Of a DNA stretch of 64,000 nucleotides, positions 12,997-25,761 are shown one piece after another. A program made the position numbers and the translations under genes. The notes beneath the pieces were generated by a model. It was not told the origin of the DNA. It saw only the letters and a program-made list of their open reading frames with translations, and did no database searches. Each line of letters begins with the position of its first letter. Within the stretch, counting starts at the first letter, position 1. The stretch is from Erpobdella octoculata (Eukaryota > Annelida > Clitellata > Hirudinida > Erpobdellidae), in NCBI GenBank assembly GCA_963978895.1, contig OZ022241.1:17883064-17947063 (forward strand), in the 5' to 3' direction.

Positions 12997-14310
12997 TTAA
13001 GGCAACAACTCAACTGGTGGGAGATTACTTGTTTTTATTTTCATAAATGATCTATCATAAAATTTAATAGGATTATGAAGTACATCATTTCCCGGAAACG
13101 ATGGATGAGAAGGTTCGTTACCAATACTACAACAATTGATATAAGCCGATGGTGCGACCTGCGAAACCTTTTGTTTCGGACAGTTTTTCCTTACATGGCC
13201 TGGCGAATTACAGCCAAAACAACGGCCAGATCTTAAATCGACCTGACGGTTAATTAAGCTATCTGATTTGACTACTTGGCGAAAAGACGATGACTGGTTT
13301 TGAACATGAGCAGCCGCATAATTATCGGTCACTTGAGAAAGTTCTTCATGAGACAACCATCTATTTTGTTCTTGGGTCAAAACGAAATTTCGACAGTCAA
13401 CAGGTAACAACTCCTTGAGCCGGTCGGCGCACAGCAAACTTATTAGTTGATCATAATTCCGATCAATCTCCCTACTTTTAACATAGTAAGAAAGTGCATT
13501 ATGTAATTCGGAAGCCAAACTGGAAAAGGTTTGGTTGGGTTTTTTAGTTAGAGATTGAAAATATTGTTTTAATATTATCATAATTTTTTAATTGGGTAGG
13601 AGAAAGACGGGTTATTAAACTCCGTGCCTTACAAGTCAAACATGATTGTAAAATCCTGGCTTTAATGTCATTATTGACATTATTAATAATAAATTGTTTT
13701 TCTAATAATTCAAAAAAACAGGAATTTCCTTAATATATGAAGGAATTTCACCTACCAACGGTCTTATATTTGATATACACCGACTAGCCCAACTTTCAAC
13801 CGAAATTTCAAAATTTTCTCGAGCTATCATTCGTTCGCGTTCCTCTATTTTCCATCGCCTTGTTTCTTCCCTGTCTTTTTCAGCTCGTTCCTCCCTTTTT
13901 CTCACCTCTTCTAATTCTAGCCATCTTAGCTTTCTATTTTCTCGTTCTTCTTCTAACATCATCTCTTTTAATTGCAACTCTTTCTCTCTCGCAATGCTCT
14001 ATCTATCGATTCATTTTCCAATTGTCTCTCTATTTCCAACTCTTTCTCTCTCGCAATGCTCTATCTATCGATTCATTTTCCAATTGTCTCTCTATTTCCA
14101 ACTCTTTCCTCTTTTCTTCACCATCCCACATACCTCTACGCTTTTGTTTTTCATGACGTTCTTCTCGTCGATCTCCCCACGTCGGATCTTCGCTAAACCC
14201 ACTAGTGTCTTCCTTCCTAACGTTCCCCGCATCCTCACAATTTTCTGGAGACACATTCCCTCCAGGTAATTGCGCTGGGTCTTCACAACCCTCAACACCG
14301 GACGACTTAC
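12997..14310 (-). pseudogene. Retrotransposon gag, frameshifted
   Basis: The gag start lies near 14317 (MDSKSSG). A Glu/Arg-rich coiled coil follows (14300-13800), then a conserved gag core (13800-13320) and a CCHC zinc knuckle, CFGCNSPGHVRKNC, at about 13220-13180. Frames change at least twice, near 13700 and 13590. A 62-base tandem duplication (13978-14039 and 14040-14101) lies within the coiled-coil part. Confidence 0.8.
13978..14101. repeat. 62-bp tandem duplication inside gag
   Basis: The block starting ctctttctctctcgcaatgc occurs twice back to back. A 62-base period is not a multiple of three, so the duplication shifts the gag frame. Confidence 0.85.
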
Positions 14311-14608
14311 TATCCATCTTCAATAAGATAAGTATCAATATAAAAGACCTACTTATCTAAACTCAGACCGGCGGGAAAACTCGAAAAGAAACTCAAACCT
14401 TGAGCACGGATGGGTCGGTCGATTCTAGCCACGAAAAGTCTCGTAACTGGTTAGCTGATCCGATGATGGTCCCGGAAACGTTTGGCGAGCCTTGGTCACA
14501 AGGAGAACTTCACCGGCAAGAGAGATCTTCTTCCCGAACTTGCTTGTCCAACTTTGCTGGAGAGCACTTCTTTCTTCCTGATACTTTATCCCACCGCTGC
14601 CACCAAAA

Positions 14609-14862
14609 TGTCACAGTCTTCCCTGCAGGAATGACGTGAACACCAGGAAAAAAAGACAACTCGGAACGACAACAAAAAACTTTATTAAAGCCCAGTTAAT
14701 AACAAAAAATCAAATACAAAACTCGCAGGACTTCGCCTGGTACTAAATAGCTAGCTCTGTTCTGGCGGGGTTAAAATCGCTATATATATAGCCTCAGAAA
14801 ACGCGCAAAAGAATGTCCGAGAATTAATGTCTAGTTTCCTGTATCGACTGAGAGTCTAGACA
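14609..14862 (-). repeat. Long terminal repeat (5' LTR of the Gypsy-type element)
   Basis: About 254 bases bounded by tgtc...gaca ends. On the minus strand it holds tatatatata at about 14790-14780 and a ctttaataaa polyadenylation signal at about 14685. It is followed directly by the primer-site-like sequence and the gag start. The outer border is a by-eye choice. Confidence 0.6.
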
Positions 14863-16200
14863 GGTCGACGGGTGCAAGATACACCTGTCAGGAGGTCCGG
14901 TAGAGCAACTTCTGACACTGATTTTATCAATATTTGAGCCATCGAAGGATTCCAGTGAAAGACAAGAAGAGCCTGTGTCCTCTGCATACACAGTGACTGG
15001 AATTCCTTGTTTTGCTAAGTCAACAGCAATGTCTGCGTCCACATCTTCTATAGACTGTTTGATTTCAAATTTCAAGCTACACAATGCTTACTAAGCAACT
15101 TTATAAAATGCTGTTTTTTGGCTGTATTATTGAAAAAAGTGTCTTGCTCTAACGTTACAATTGTTCCATATTTGATTTGCACATTAGGTTCTATTGATGT
15201 TTTTTATTGGATTGCCTGCCATGTTCATGGTCCTTTGTTGTCGGGCCAGAAGAATACCCATCAAACACTATCCGAGTTATGCTTCCGAAGTGTTTTGCAG
15301 CAAAAGAAGCATAATATGCTAAGACTGGCAAAAGTCATCCCTTGACCCAGCGCACTGTATGCAATAAATAGCCACCATCTATTACATGTACACTGTCTTT
15401 AGGTTGTATAGCATGCTTCACGTCTTTTTAATAAACCTTCAAACGTGCAGGTTTATTTGTTTTTCTCATTAGTCCTACTTTAAACAGTGATGTCAGGTAT
15501 CTTGTCAGCTCAAAATTGAAAATGATAACGTGATTGACCGCTGACTGTAAGCAGCCATGACGAGACGATGGAACAGTTTACTGACATAAACTTATCTTTT
15601 GTCGTCCCCAGCAGAACACATGTTAAGCAAACTTACTAAATTTCTCACAGTTTCAGCCTTTGGTACCCTGTTTTTACCACCAAATTCATTAGGTAATGGG
15701 TATGCAGTTCGCTAGTCACTTATCAACAGTTTTTACTTTCACATTCAACTGTTATAATTTTTTAAAAAATAATTTAACACAAGTTACTGCTAATCAATGA
15801 TTGCCTAGAAATTATTTTACACCGAAAAAACTTGCACTCATTCAATCTATCCAATTCAAGTGCTTGATTACTAAATACATATGAAATAATGAGTATATAC
15901 TTTTCAAATTTGAATGTCATTAAAATCCAACAACTAATCTACTTATTTAGCTTACAATTTTAATAAGAAACCCTTGTCGCAACTTAATTACGAGTTCCGT
16001 ATGTGAGGAGTTTCAGATCAGCCGGTCAACTTATCGCTCATCTATTTGTAGGCTATCAAACTCGCTCCGAAATCTTATTTAAACAACGTTTTTACAAGCT
16101 GTTAACGGTGGATTTGGATTAAAAACTAGATTATCTTACTTTTGAATATCTTAAATCGCTTACAACGTTTTTTTCCACCTTTCAAGAGAATTTTTATCCA
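14863..16200 (-). pseudogene. FEN1/PIN-like transposon-associated gene relic, copy 1
   Basis: Minus-strand fragments in three frames read in order: SLLERWKK-like, VGLMRKTNKPA, HVIDGGYLLHTVRW, VFDGYSSGPTTKDHEH, FFNNTA-KQHFIKLLSKH, then DVDADIAVDLAKQGIPVTVY and AEDT. The order IDGG, VFDG, DADI, EDTD matches the acidic motifs of 5'-nuclease/PIN proteins of the FEN1-Asteroid type. It also matches an uncharacterised protein common among invertebrate repeats, as far as I recall. The same family lies at 45820-47300 on the plus strand with clear DNA homology. Many stops and frameshifts make this a pseudogene. The LTR element has inserted at its 3' side. Confidence 0.65.
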
Positions 16201-16339
16201 ACGACCCGACTAGTAGGCTAGCCGCCACAAACGTTAAACGACAAACTGTCAACAACCAAAGAATTGATACGGAAATACATTGTACACAAGATTTTCAACC
16301 TATCTTCTACGAGTGTTATTGTCAAGAAGATGATGAAAA

Positions 16340-17743
16340 TTATCAAATTTACTATTGGCCTGATCATTTCCGTTTTGAAATCTGCGTCAAGGCCTCCGAG
16401 CTTGAGGGGCCTCAAAATTTTACAATGAAAAAATTATTATGCAAGTGTAATATTCCAAAAACTACATTGTAGACGATGATTGCTAAGTTCGTGAGTTCAA
16501 GTGAGTCACTACTAAAAGATTATGCACTGTTTCAAAGCGGCTGAGTAAAATTCGCTGGTCTGCACGCGCTGAACAGTTTGATCTCAAACAACCATATGTA
16601 CATTGAATTTTTGCAACAGATTGCTGGAGATCCTTTGCAGAATAAGGCTATTTAAGCTAGACAGCATTTTGGAGCTGTGTTCTGAAGAGAACAAACATGA
16701 CCAGTAAGCTTTTCCAGTTCGAAATCTGGGATCTACCGTGAGTTTTCTCCAGTCTCTGTTTGAGTTTGTCGGAATGCTACGCAATGAAACAAGTTTAATG
16801 AGTTTGTTGAACTAGGAAAAAACAGTCTGAAACTGTACAGTTCACTGAGAAACGAAAAAAATACTTCCGACGAACAGCAGATGACCTAAGTGCGGAAGGT
16901 GTCACTATGTTCTGCTTTAAAGTAAAAGCATTAAGAATATCTACTTTTCTGGTGATTATTGACTCCCTTCTTTTTGACCTGGACAAGCGAGTCAAAATCT
17001 ATTCAAAGGTGGACAAGTTGTTCTTGCGGCACAGTGGTGTGAAAGCACAGGTTTTTCTCAAAGGCGTGGTAGATTTCTACTCAAGAAAATTGAAGGTCTG
17101 GGCCAAGTTAAAAATGATAAAATTCCAGTGGAGATCACTGCTTAAGAATATCAAGCTTACTTTCTGCTTATTTCCCAAGATGCTGAAATTGGTGCTGCAG
17201 CATAATTTCAGTACAGCCCTCTCAAGCACCTACATTCTTCTTTGTCATTACTTGACACTGCCTGTGACGAACTGTCCCGATGAGCGATCTTTCAGTGACC
17301 TCAAACACATCAAATCTGCGCTAAGGTCAACACAGACTTGAGAGAGACTAAACAACCTATCTCTCTTGAATAATGAAAGTGATGTACTTAAGGAGTTGAA
17401 TTTTTTCTGCAGTTATTGACACGTTCAGTTCAGCTAAATGTAGAAAGAGATCATTGTGAATTGTGACTATTGACTCTGATGAGGTGTTTGTTATAGACAG
17501 ACGGTCGGTAAGAAGACCATCTATAAATCATACTGTACATTATTCTGTAATCTGTTGGTCTATGTTTTTGTTGTACTTACTTAAGAGTTTATAGTTGAGA
17601 ACTTTCAACTGTGCAAGTATTTCATACATTTCATTTGGCTTTGAATTAAAAAATTAAAGCCATAATTTGTCAATTTCATAATGTAGCGGGGGCCTCATTT
17701 TTCTTAGTGCACCAAGGCCTTCGTAAGTGTTAATCCGGCCCTG
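16340..17743 (+). mobile_element. hAT transposon relic (zinc-finger MYM1-like transposase)
   Basis: Broken plus-strand frames carry FLVIIDSLLFDLDKR-type sequence (about 16930-17010) and, at about 17265-17390, the hAT C-terminal dimerisation region with NCPDERSFSDLKHIKSALRS and LNNLSLLN. GC-rich ends facing inwards (gaggggcctcaaaat near 16400 and gggggcctcattttt near 17690) and a right terminus of ccggccctg fit a hAT element. Stops throughout mean it is inactive. Confidence 0.7.
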
Positions 17744-18151
17744 TCTACAAGTAATCTGATCTGAAACTATTATTAATATCCATTACAGTTCCATTCGCCG
17801 TAACAAAGCAAGCTTTTATTATACGTTGTAAAAAAAAAAAAAACATTAACTGGCATACATAAAACTATTCCAGCCAATGTCAAGTACACATCGTGGAAAT
17901 CCAAAATGAGGAGGTAATAAGAATAATAAACGGTATGAAGTATGAGAGTTTTTGATGCATGTTTTGAGCATATGTTTTACATATGATGTTTAAATGGTTT
18001 TTTCAACTCCCCATATAATTTAGTGTTTTTAACCTTTTACATTTCGCCCCCAAAAAGCATGACGTCTAGTTGCGGCCTGATCAGCCATCGACCAATATTA
18101 GTGAAAAGGTTTAATCTTTTAAAAAAATAAAGTCATCAACCTTTTTTGGAT
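17744..18151. other. Spacer, no gene seen
   Basis: AT-rich sequence with a poly-A run at about 17831. No coding or RNA feature was recognised. Confidence 0.5.
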
Positions 18152-18160
18152 GGAAAATGC

Positions 18161-18440
18161 GGTGTCCCGACAAAACGCTCAGAGACAAAATGTTCAACGA
18201 CAAAATGTTCCCGATAAAACGTTCACGACACAACGTTCACGACACAACGTTCACGACAAAATGTTCACGATAAAATGAACACCGAAAAAACGTTCAGTCA
18301 AAATGTTCAACGACAAAACGTTCACGAAAAATGTTCACAGACAAAATGTTCACAGACAAAATGTTCACAGACAAAATGTTTAACGACAAAATGTTCACAA
18401 CAACACTTTCACGACACATTATTCACACGCAAATGTTTGC
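18161..18440 (+). repeat. Left inverted arm of tandem acaaaatgttcac units
   Basis: About sixteen degenerate copies of a 15-17 base unit varying between acaaaacgttcac and acaaaatgttcac. Confidence 0.85.
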
Positions 18441-18542
18441 ACTAAAAAATAAAAATTTTGTTTTGTTATGTCAAGATCACTTGCAAACTAATTATTAAGT
18501 CATTTCTGGGGAGCTTGTACAGTGTAATACTGTGTTCATGTC

Positions 18543-19600
18543 CAGTGGCGTAGCTAGCATGGGTGACACCCGGGGCGGATATCGATGGTGTCACCCCTCG
18601 AAAACAGTTAAAATCAACATTATGTAAAAAAAAAGCAGGTAAGCGTGAAGTATGATTTCAATAAAACAACTTCAATAAACATTTGAAAATTTATAAGTCA
18701 TTGATCATCAAATTACAAAACTACCAACCAAGTATTTTAAACATATTTAATATTTCTTCTTTCTAGCTTTGACAGCTCCAAACTCGGAAATCCCATCCTT
18801 AAAATGTTGCCTCTTGTTTGATCGTTAACATTGCAGGATTTGTATCCTTATTATTAATTGTAAGTAGTTTTCGATTAATTTACTAAAGCTCCTCTTGCAC
18901 GAAGGAACAGATAAGCAAATTGTCATAAATAATTTTATTGCTATGATAAGATTTGGAAAGGATTCTGTAAATCCTATTCCACGATGAATTTTAAAAAGTC
19001 TACGGATATCCAATCAGATACTGTAACATTAGCTGCTTTTAAACACTTTCTTAACCATTGGTATATCTAGGATAAGTTCTGCTTCTGATACCTCATCATA
19101 CAAGCCAGTTAAATTTTATTTAGATAATTTCAACTCTTCGATGTTTGCCGAGAACAAAGTATTTGCCGGGATAACCTAAAACGATGAAGCTACATCTTCA
19201 ATAGATTTTGATCTAGTTCGAACCTCCATACTTAATAAGTTGAGACATTTAGGAATATCTTGCTGATTTTCAGCTGTCATCGTTTTCACATTCCATTCAT
19301 TTTTACGACAAATTCTTTTTTCTTTGGAATGTCAGATTCATTTGATTTTTTACAACAAGATCTATTGCTTCTTCTACAATATGATCCCCTTTTTTTCTTG
19401 AATATAAAAACAAAGTCTAGTAAACAAAGTTTTATAGCTAACTAATCAATACTCAAGCTTTAACTCTACGATGCAATCTGAGCGCAAATTATTTTCTTTA
19501 GTAGTATATCATTACAAAAGAAGAGCTAGCAAACAAAAGTTAAATTACATGCAGCAGGTATATAGGTTTGCGCAGCACCTCTGGTGTCTACATTTTCTTG
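18543..19600 (-). mobile_element. hAT transposon relic with minus-strand transposase C-terminus
   Basis: The left end CAGTGGCGTAGCTAG is typical of hAT terminal repeats. At 18825-19013 a minus-strand frame reads SFPNLIIAIKLFMTICLSVP then CKRSFSKL, the hAT dimerisation domain with its SERxFSxLK-like core. Additional broken frames lie up to about 19250. The right end is not clear. It is nested in the Foldback-like block. Confidence 0.65.
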
Positions 19601-19662
19601 TTATTGAAACAAGTGAATCAAAAAACTAAATTTTTTGAAAACACACTTTTATATAATCGATT

Positions 19663-20794
<1,132 letters not shown>

Positions 20795-20992
20795 ACAACC
20801 GCTTTCATAATATTTACATTTTAACAAGTTTCGAGCCGCTTGCCGAAATCTCAAACCATTAGTAAGTATTTATGTATATATCTACTGGTACTTATTTTAT
20901 TTAAAGTGTATATACCTGACATTTTAGAATTCTAATTGTATTGCTGGTTCTTATATGTTTATTTTATCCAATTGATTTTAGGGGTTCTGACG

Positions 20993-21338
<346 letters not shown>

Positions 21339-21340
21339 AT

Positions 21341-21719
21341 ACTAGCAGTGCCCGTAGCGGCTTCGCTCGCATGAAATTACCGTGCATCCATAGGTGTCGG
21401 CTCGGCCCGTCGACAACTTGGCCCAGCCCGTTTCAAAACCAAAATTCCTGGCCCGGCATGGCCCAGTTTTTACAGGCCTAGAAATTCTATATACTTGATG
21501 AAAAACTTCGGCCCGTCCCACCTTGACTTCAGGTTTGGCCCGGCCCGTCTGAAGACCCTAAAATCACTAAAATGTCTATATGCTTAGTGAAAAACCTCGG
21601 CCCGTATTACCTTGATTCAAGGTTTAGCTTGGCCTGTAAAAAAGACCCTAAAATAACGGCTTGGCCCGACCGGTGATAAACTGGACTCAGATACTTTTAA
21701 CCGGCACAAAACCTCAAAA

Positions 21720-21720
<1 letters not shown>
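21341..21720 (-). mobile_element. Helitron-like 3' end and GGCCCG-rich repeat
   Basis: On the minus strand the segment ends ...gccgctacgggcactgCTAG followed by T, the CTRR-T form of Helitron 3' ends. Adjoining sequence (21395-21720) is a degenerate run of ggcccgtcc/ggcccagcc motifs, unlike the AT-rich surroundings; a similar ggcccag-type patch occurs at 35100-35290. Confidence 0.4.
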
Positions 21721-23250
<1,530 letters not shown>

Positions 23251-23272
23251 TATATGTATATATATATATATA

Positions 23273-24016
23273 TATATCCTTTATGCATTGCTACACCATT
23301 CATCCGATCGTAATGAAATATTTCACACAACCTTGAGAGTCAAGAGGAATCAAATATAAAAAAAAAAATTGAAATCCGTCACAAAATGAGCGGAGCGGAG
23401 CGGGTGAGCGAGCGGGAACTATATATATATGTATGTGCGTATGTATGTATGTGTATGTGCATGTATGCGTGTCTGTGTTTATGTATGTATGTATGTATGT
23501 ATGTATGTATGTATGTATGTATGTATGTATGTATGTATGTATGTATGTATGTATGTATTTTTTACAATATTTCGGCACTAAATGCTCATTCAAAGTATGT
23601 ATGTGTGTGTATGTATCTATGTAGGTATGTATGTATGTATGTATGTATGTATGTATGTACGTATGTATGTATGTATGTATGTATGTATGTATGTATGTAG
23701 AATCGGATCTAGGGAAGGGGGGAAACTGAGAGCGAAAAAATGAACGGGAAAGCGATAACGACCGGGAGCGGGAGTATGTATGTATCTATGTATGTATGTA
23801 TGTATGTATGTATGTATGTATGTATGTATGTATGTATGTATGTATGTATGTATGTATGTATGTATGTAGAATCGGATCTAGGGAAGGGGGGAAACTGAGA
23901 GCGAAAAAATGAACGGGAAAGCGACAGGGAACGGATAACGACCTGGAGCGGGAGCGCAAGCGGGAAGGAAACAAAATAATTTATAGGGCAAAACAACATT
24001 TGCTGGGTCAGCTAGT
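23273..24016 (+). mobile_element. Helitron-like non-autonomous element with TATG arrays
   Basis: The 5' part (about 23273-23425, attgctacaccattcatccg ... gcgagcgggaactata) is found in reverse at 44180-44345. It is followed by TATG arrays and gcgacaggg/gagcgggag minisatellite-like units. The 3' end reads aaaacaacatttgctgggtcagCTAG then T at 24016, the CTRR-T signature. No protein is encoded apart from a short MADAET-family scrap. Confidence 0.55.
23478..23868. repeat. (TATG)n arrays with a 169-bp duplication
   Basis: TATG arrays at about 23478-23558, 23590-23698 and 23776-23868. The block starting aatcggatctagggaagg occurs at 23701 and again at 23870, with a TATG array between the copies, so the array and its flank were duplicated. 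Confidence 0.9.
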
Positions 24017-24187
24017 ATTATATTCATGTAAAATCACAACCATTATGGACATTTTTTATTAATAGATCAAAAGGTATAAATAGCCTTAACAAAGCTTCAT
24101 TTATTATTTTCCAATAAACTCCTAAACCATTCTATTGATCCCGGTATACGATTTGGTGATATCGTAACAATATATTATAAGGGTATA

Positions 24188-24190
<3 letters not shown>

Positions 24191-24274
<84 letters not shown>

Positions 24275-24315
24275 TATTAATATAATAATATATTATATAC
24301 ATACATAATATTATG

Positions 24316-24350
<35 letters not shown>
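24191..24350. repeat. (TA)n and TATG-rich palindromic stretch
   Basis: TA arrays at 24191-24270 and 24317-24350 around an AT-only palindromic core (acatacataatattatgtatgt). Confidence 0.9.
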
Positions 24351-24355
<5 letters not shown>

Positions 24356-24423
24356 CCTTTGGACAAACAAACTGGAAAGCAAGTTGAGAAAAACGTGGTA
24401 TTATAAACTAAATTCAAAGTTGC

Positions 24424-24535
24424 TATCGTGAACATTTTGTCTGTGAACGTTTTGCCTGTGAACATTTTTTGTGAACGTTTTGTCGGTATTTAATTTGTCG
24501 TGAACGTTTTGTATGGAACATTTTGTCCTGGGACC
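24424..24535 (-). repeat. Right inverted arm of tandem gtgaacattttgt units
   Basis: Reverse complement of the 18161-18440 arm, about seven units, ending gtcctgggacc beside the second GGAAAATGC. Confidence 0.85.
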
Positions 24536-24544
24536 GGAAAATGC

Positions 24545-25761
24545 GGTACGGCAATAGTCCTGTAACATTTCAGTAAAGATCCCACTAATGTTTATTGAAG
24601 GGGCATCATAACACCCCTCCGGCACTGCCAACACTAACTTCGAGACTTATTTAAACTTTTAATGAAAGTTAACAGAATTGCTTTTCTGTCGCCGTTTAAC
24701 TTAAACTGAAATTCATTGAATTTACGAACCAATGTTTTAGACTTAAGAGATAACAGATGTTTATGGCATAATGGGTAAATATGAGTTGCGCCATAATTAC
24801 AGTAATCAAACACTGAGACAAACACCAGAAAGCATAAGAGAAGAATAAGAAAAGTATGATAACAAAGTTATGAACATGATAGCCATCCTGCAACTGAAAC
24901 TAATGACGAATTTGGCCCCGAAAATTTCGAGCTAAAAAGGATAAAACAAGCACAAATGAAATTGTACAAAGAAATACCAAAAAAAAATTGACTTGAAGTT
25001 ACGTCAAAAATTTTAATAACCGCAAGTAGAAAAAAGAAACGAGGCCCATATTGAGTGCTCGATGAAGCTAACTGAATAGCAAAGATTCCACTAAGCAGCC
25101 TCTAATTTGATAAGTGCAACATATCTAACATATCTTATTGAAAAAATTTAAAAAACTTTAGCAAGCATTCTTAGAGCTTACAAAAAGATAATAAATAAAA
25201 GCGACGGATCCATGCAAATATACGAATTACATCACATTGATCGATGGAATTCACTACTAGGAGAGGCACAATTATAAGTACAAACATGAGAGACTTCTGT
25301 AACGTTTAGAACATACGAATAACTGACAAAAAAATACGTACGCAGCTTTGCAAAAAATATTTTGTGAATGCAGCATAAAAATAGATCAAGAAAACGCCTC
25401 CAGTAAGTACATGCATCTCTTTATGTACAATCCATTACCATACGCCGAGCGAGCTAAAATCATGTTCAAAGTTTGAAAAAATTAATTAATTTAATAACTA
25501 AAAACTAACTTTTCAAAGTTAAGGGTTTGATTAATACTTGTAAACTGAGTTAATTAAGATCAACGTCTACACACAGTCAATTAGAGAGGTCGGTGAAATT
25601 TTACATGATATAAAAAAGCTCCTAAAACTCACTCAATAATAATAATAATAATAATGTATAAAATTAATTATAGCAACATAGCAAACAAGTAAACCAAAGA
25701 CTGAAAGCAGCTATCGGTTACATTCATGAACGTTATCTGTCAGCTCGATGACTAAATGACC
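24545..25761. other. Spacer downstream of the adhesion gene
   Basis: No gene recognised. There is a short (AAT)n run near 25638. The part around 24545-24640 (gtaacatttcag, aacacccctccggcactgcc) looks like retroelement or transposon debris but could not be assigned. Confidence 0.4.

Larger units (their letters stand above)
11640..14862 (-). mobile_element. Truncated, internally deleted Gypsy-type LTR retrotransposon
   Basis: Read on the minus strand: one LTR (about 14862-14609, starting TGTC and ending GACA, with a TATATATA box and AATAAA inside), a primer-site-like TGGTGGCAGCGGTGG just after it, a gag region with frameshifts, a protease remnant and an integrase. Reverse transcriptase and RNase H are absent: the protease frame stops at 12454 and the next residues, about 10 bases on, match the HADAL end of RNase H. 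No second LTR is seen left of 11640, so the 3' end is lost. The element is non-functional as it stands. LTR borders are read by eye. Confidence 0.85.

Noticed and set aside
14030..14338. CRISPR-like or structured repeat in the duplicated ctctttctctctcgcaatgc region
   Set aside because: Only two copies, back to back without spacers, inside retrotransposon gag. CRISPR arrays are not expected in an animal genome.
18161..18440. CRISPR array interpretation of the ~16-bp repeats
   Set aside because: Units are contiguous and degenerate with no unique spacers, and the array is mirrored at 24424-24535.
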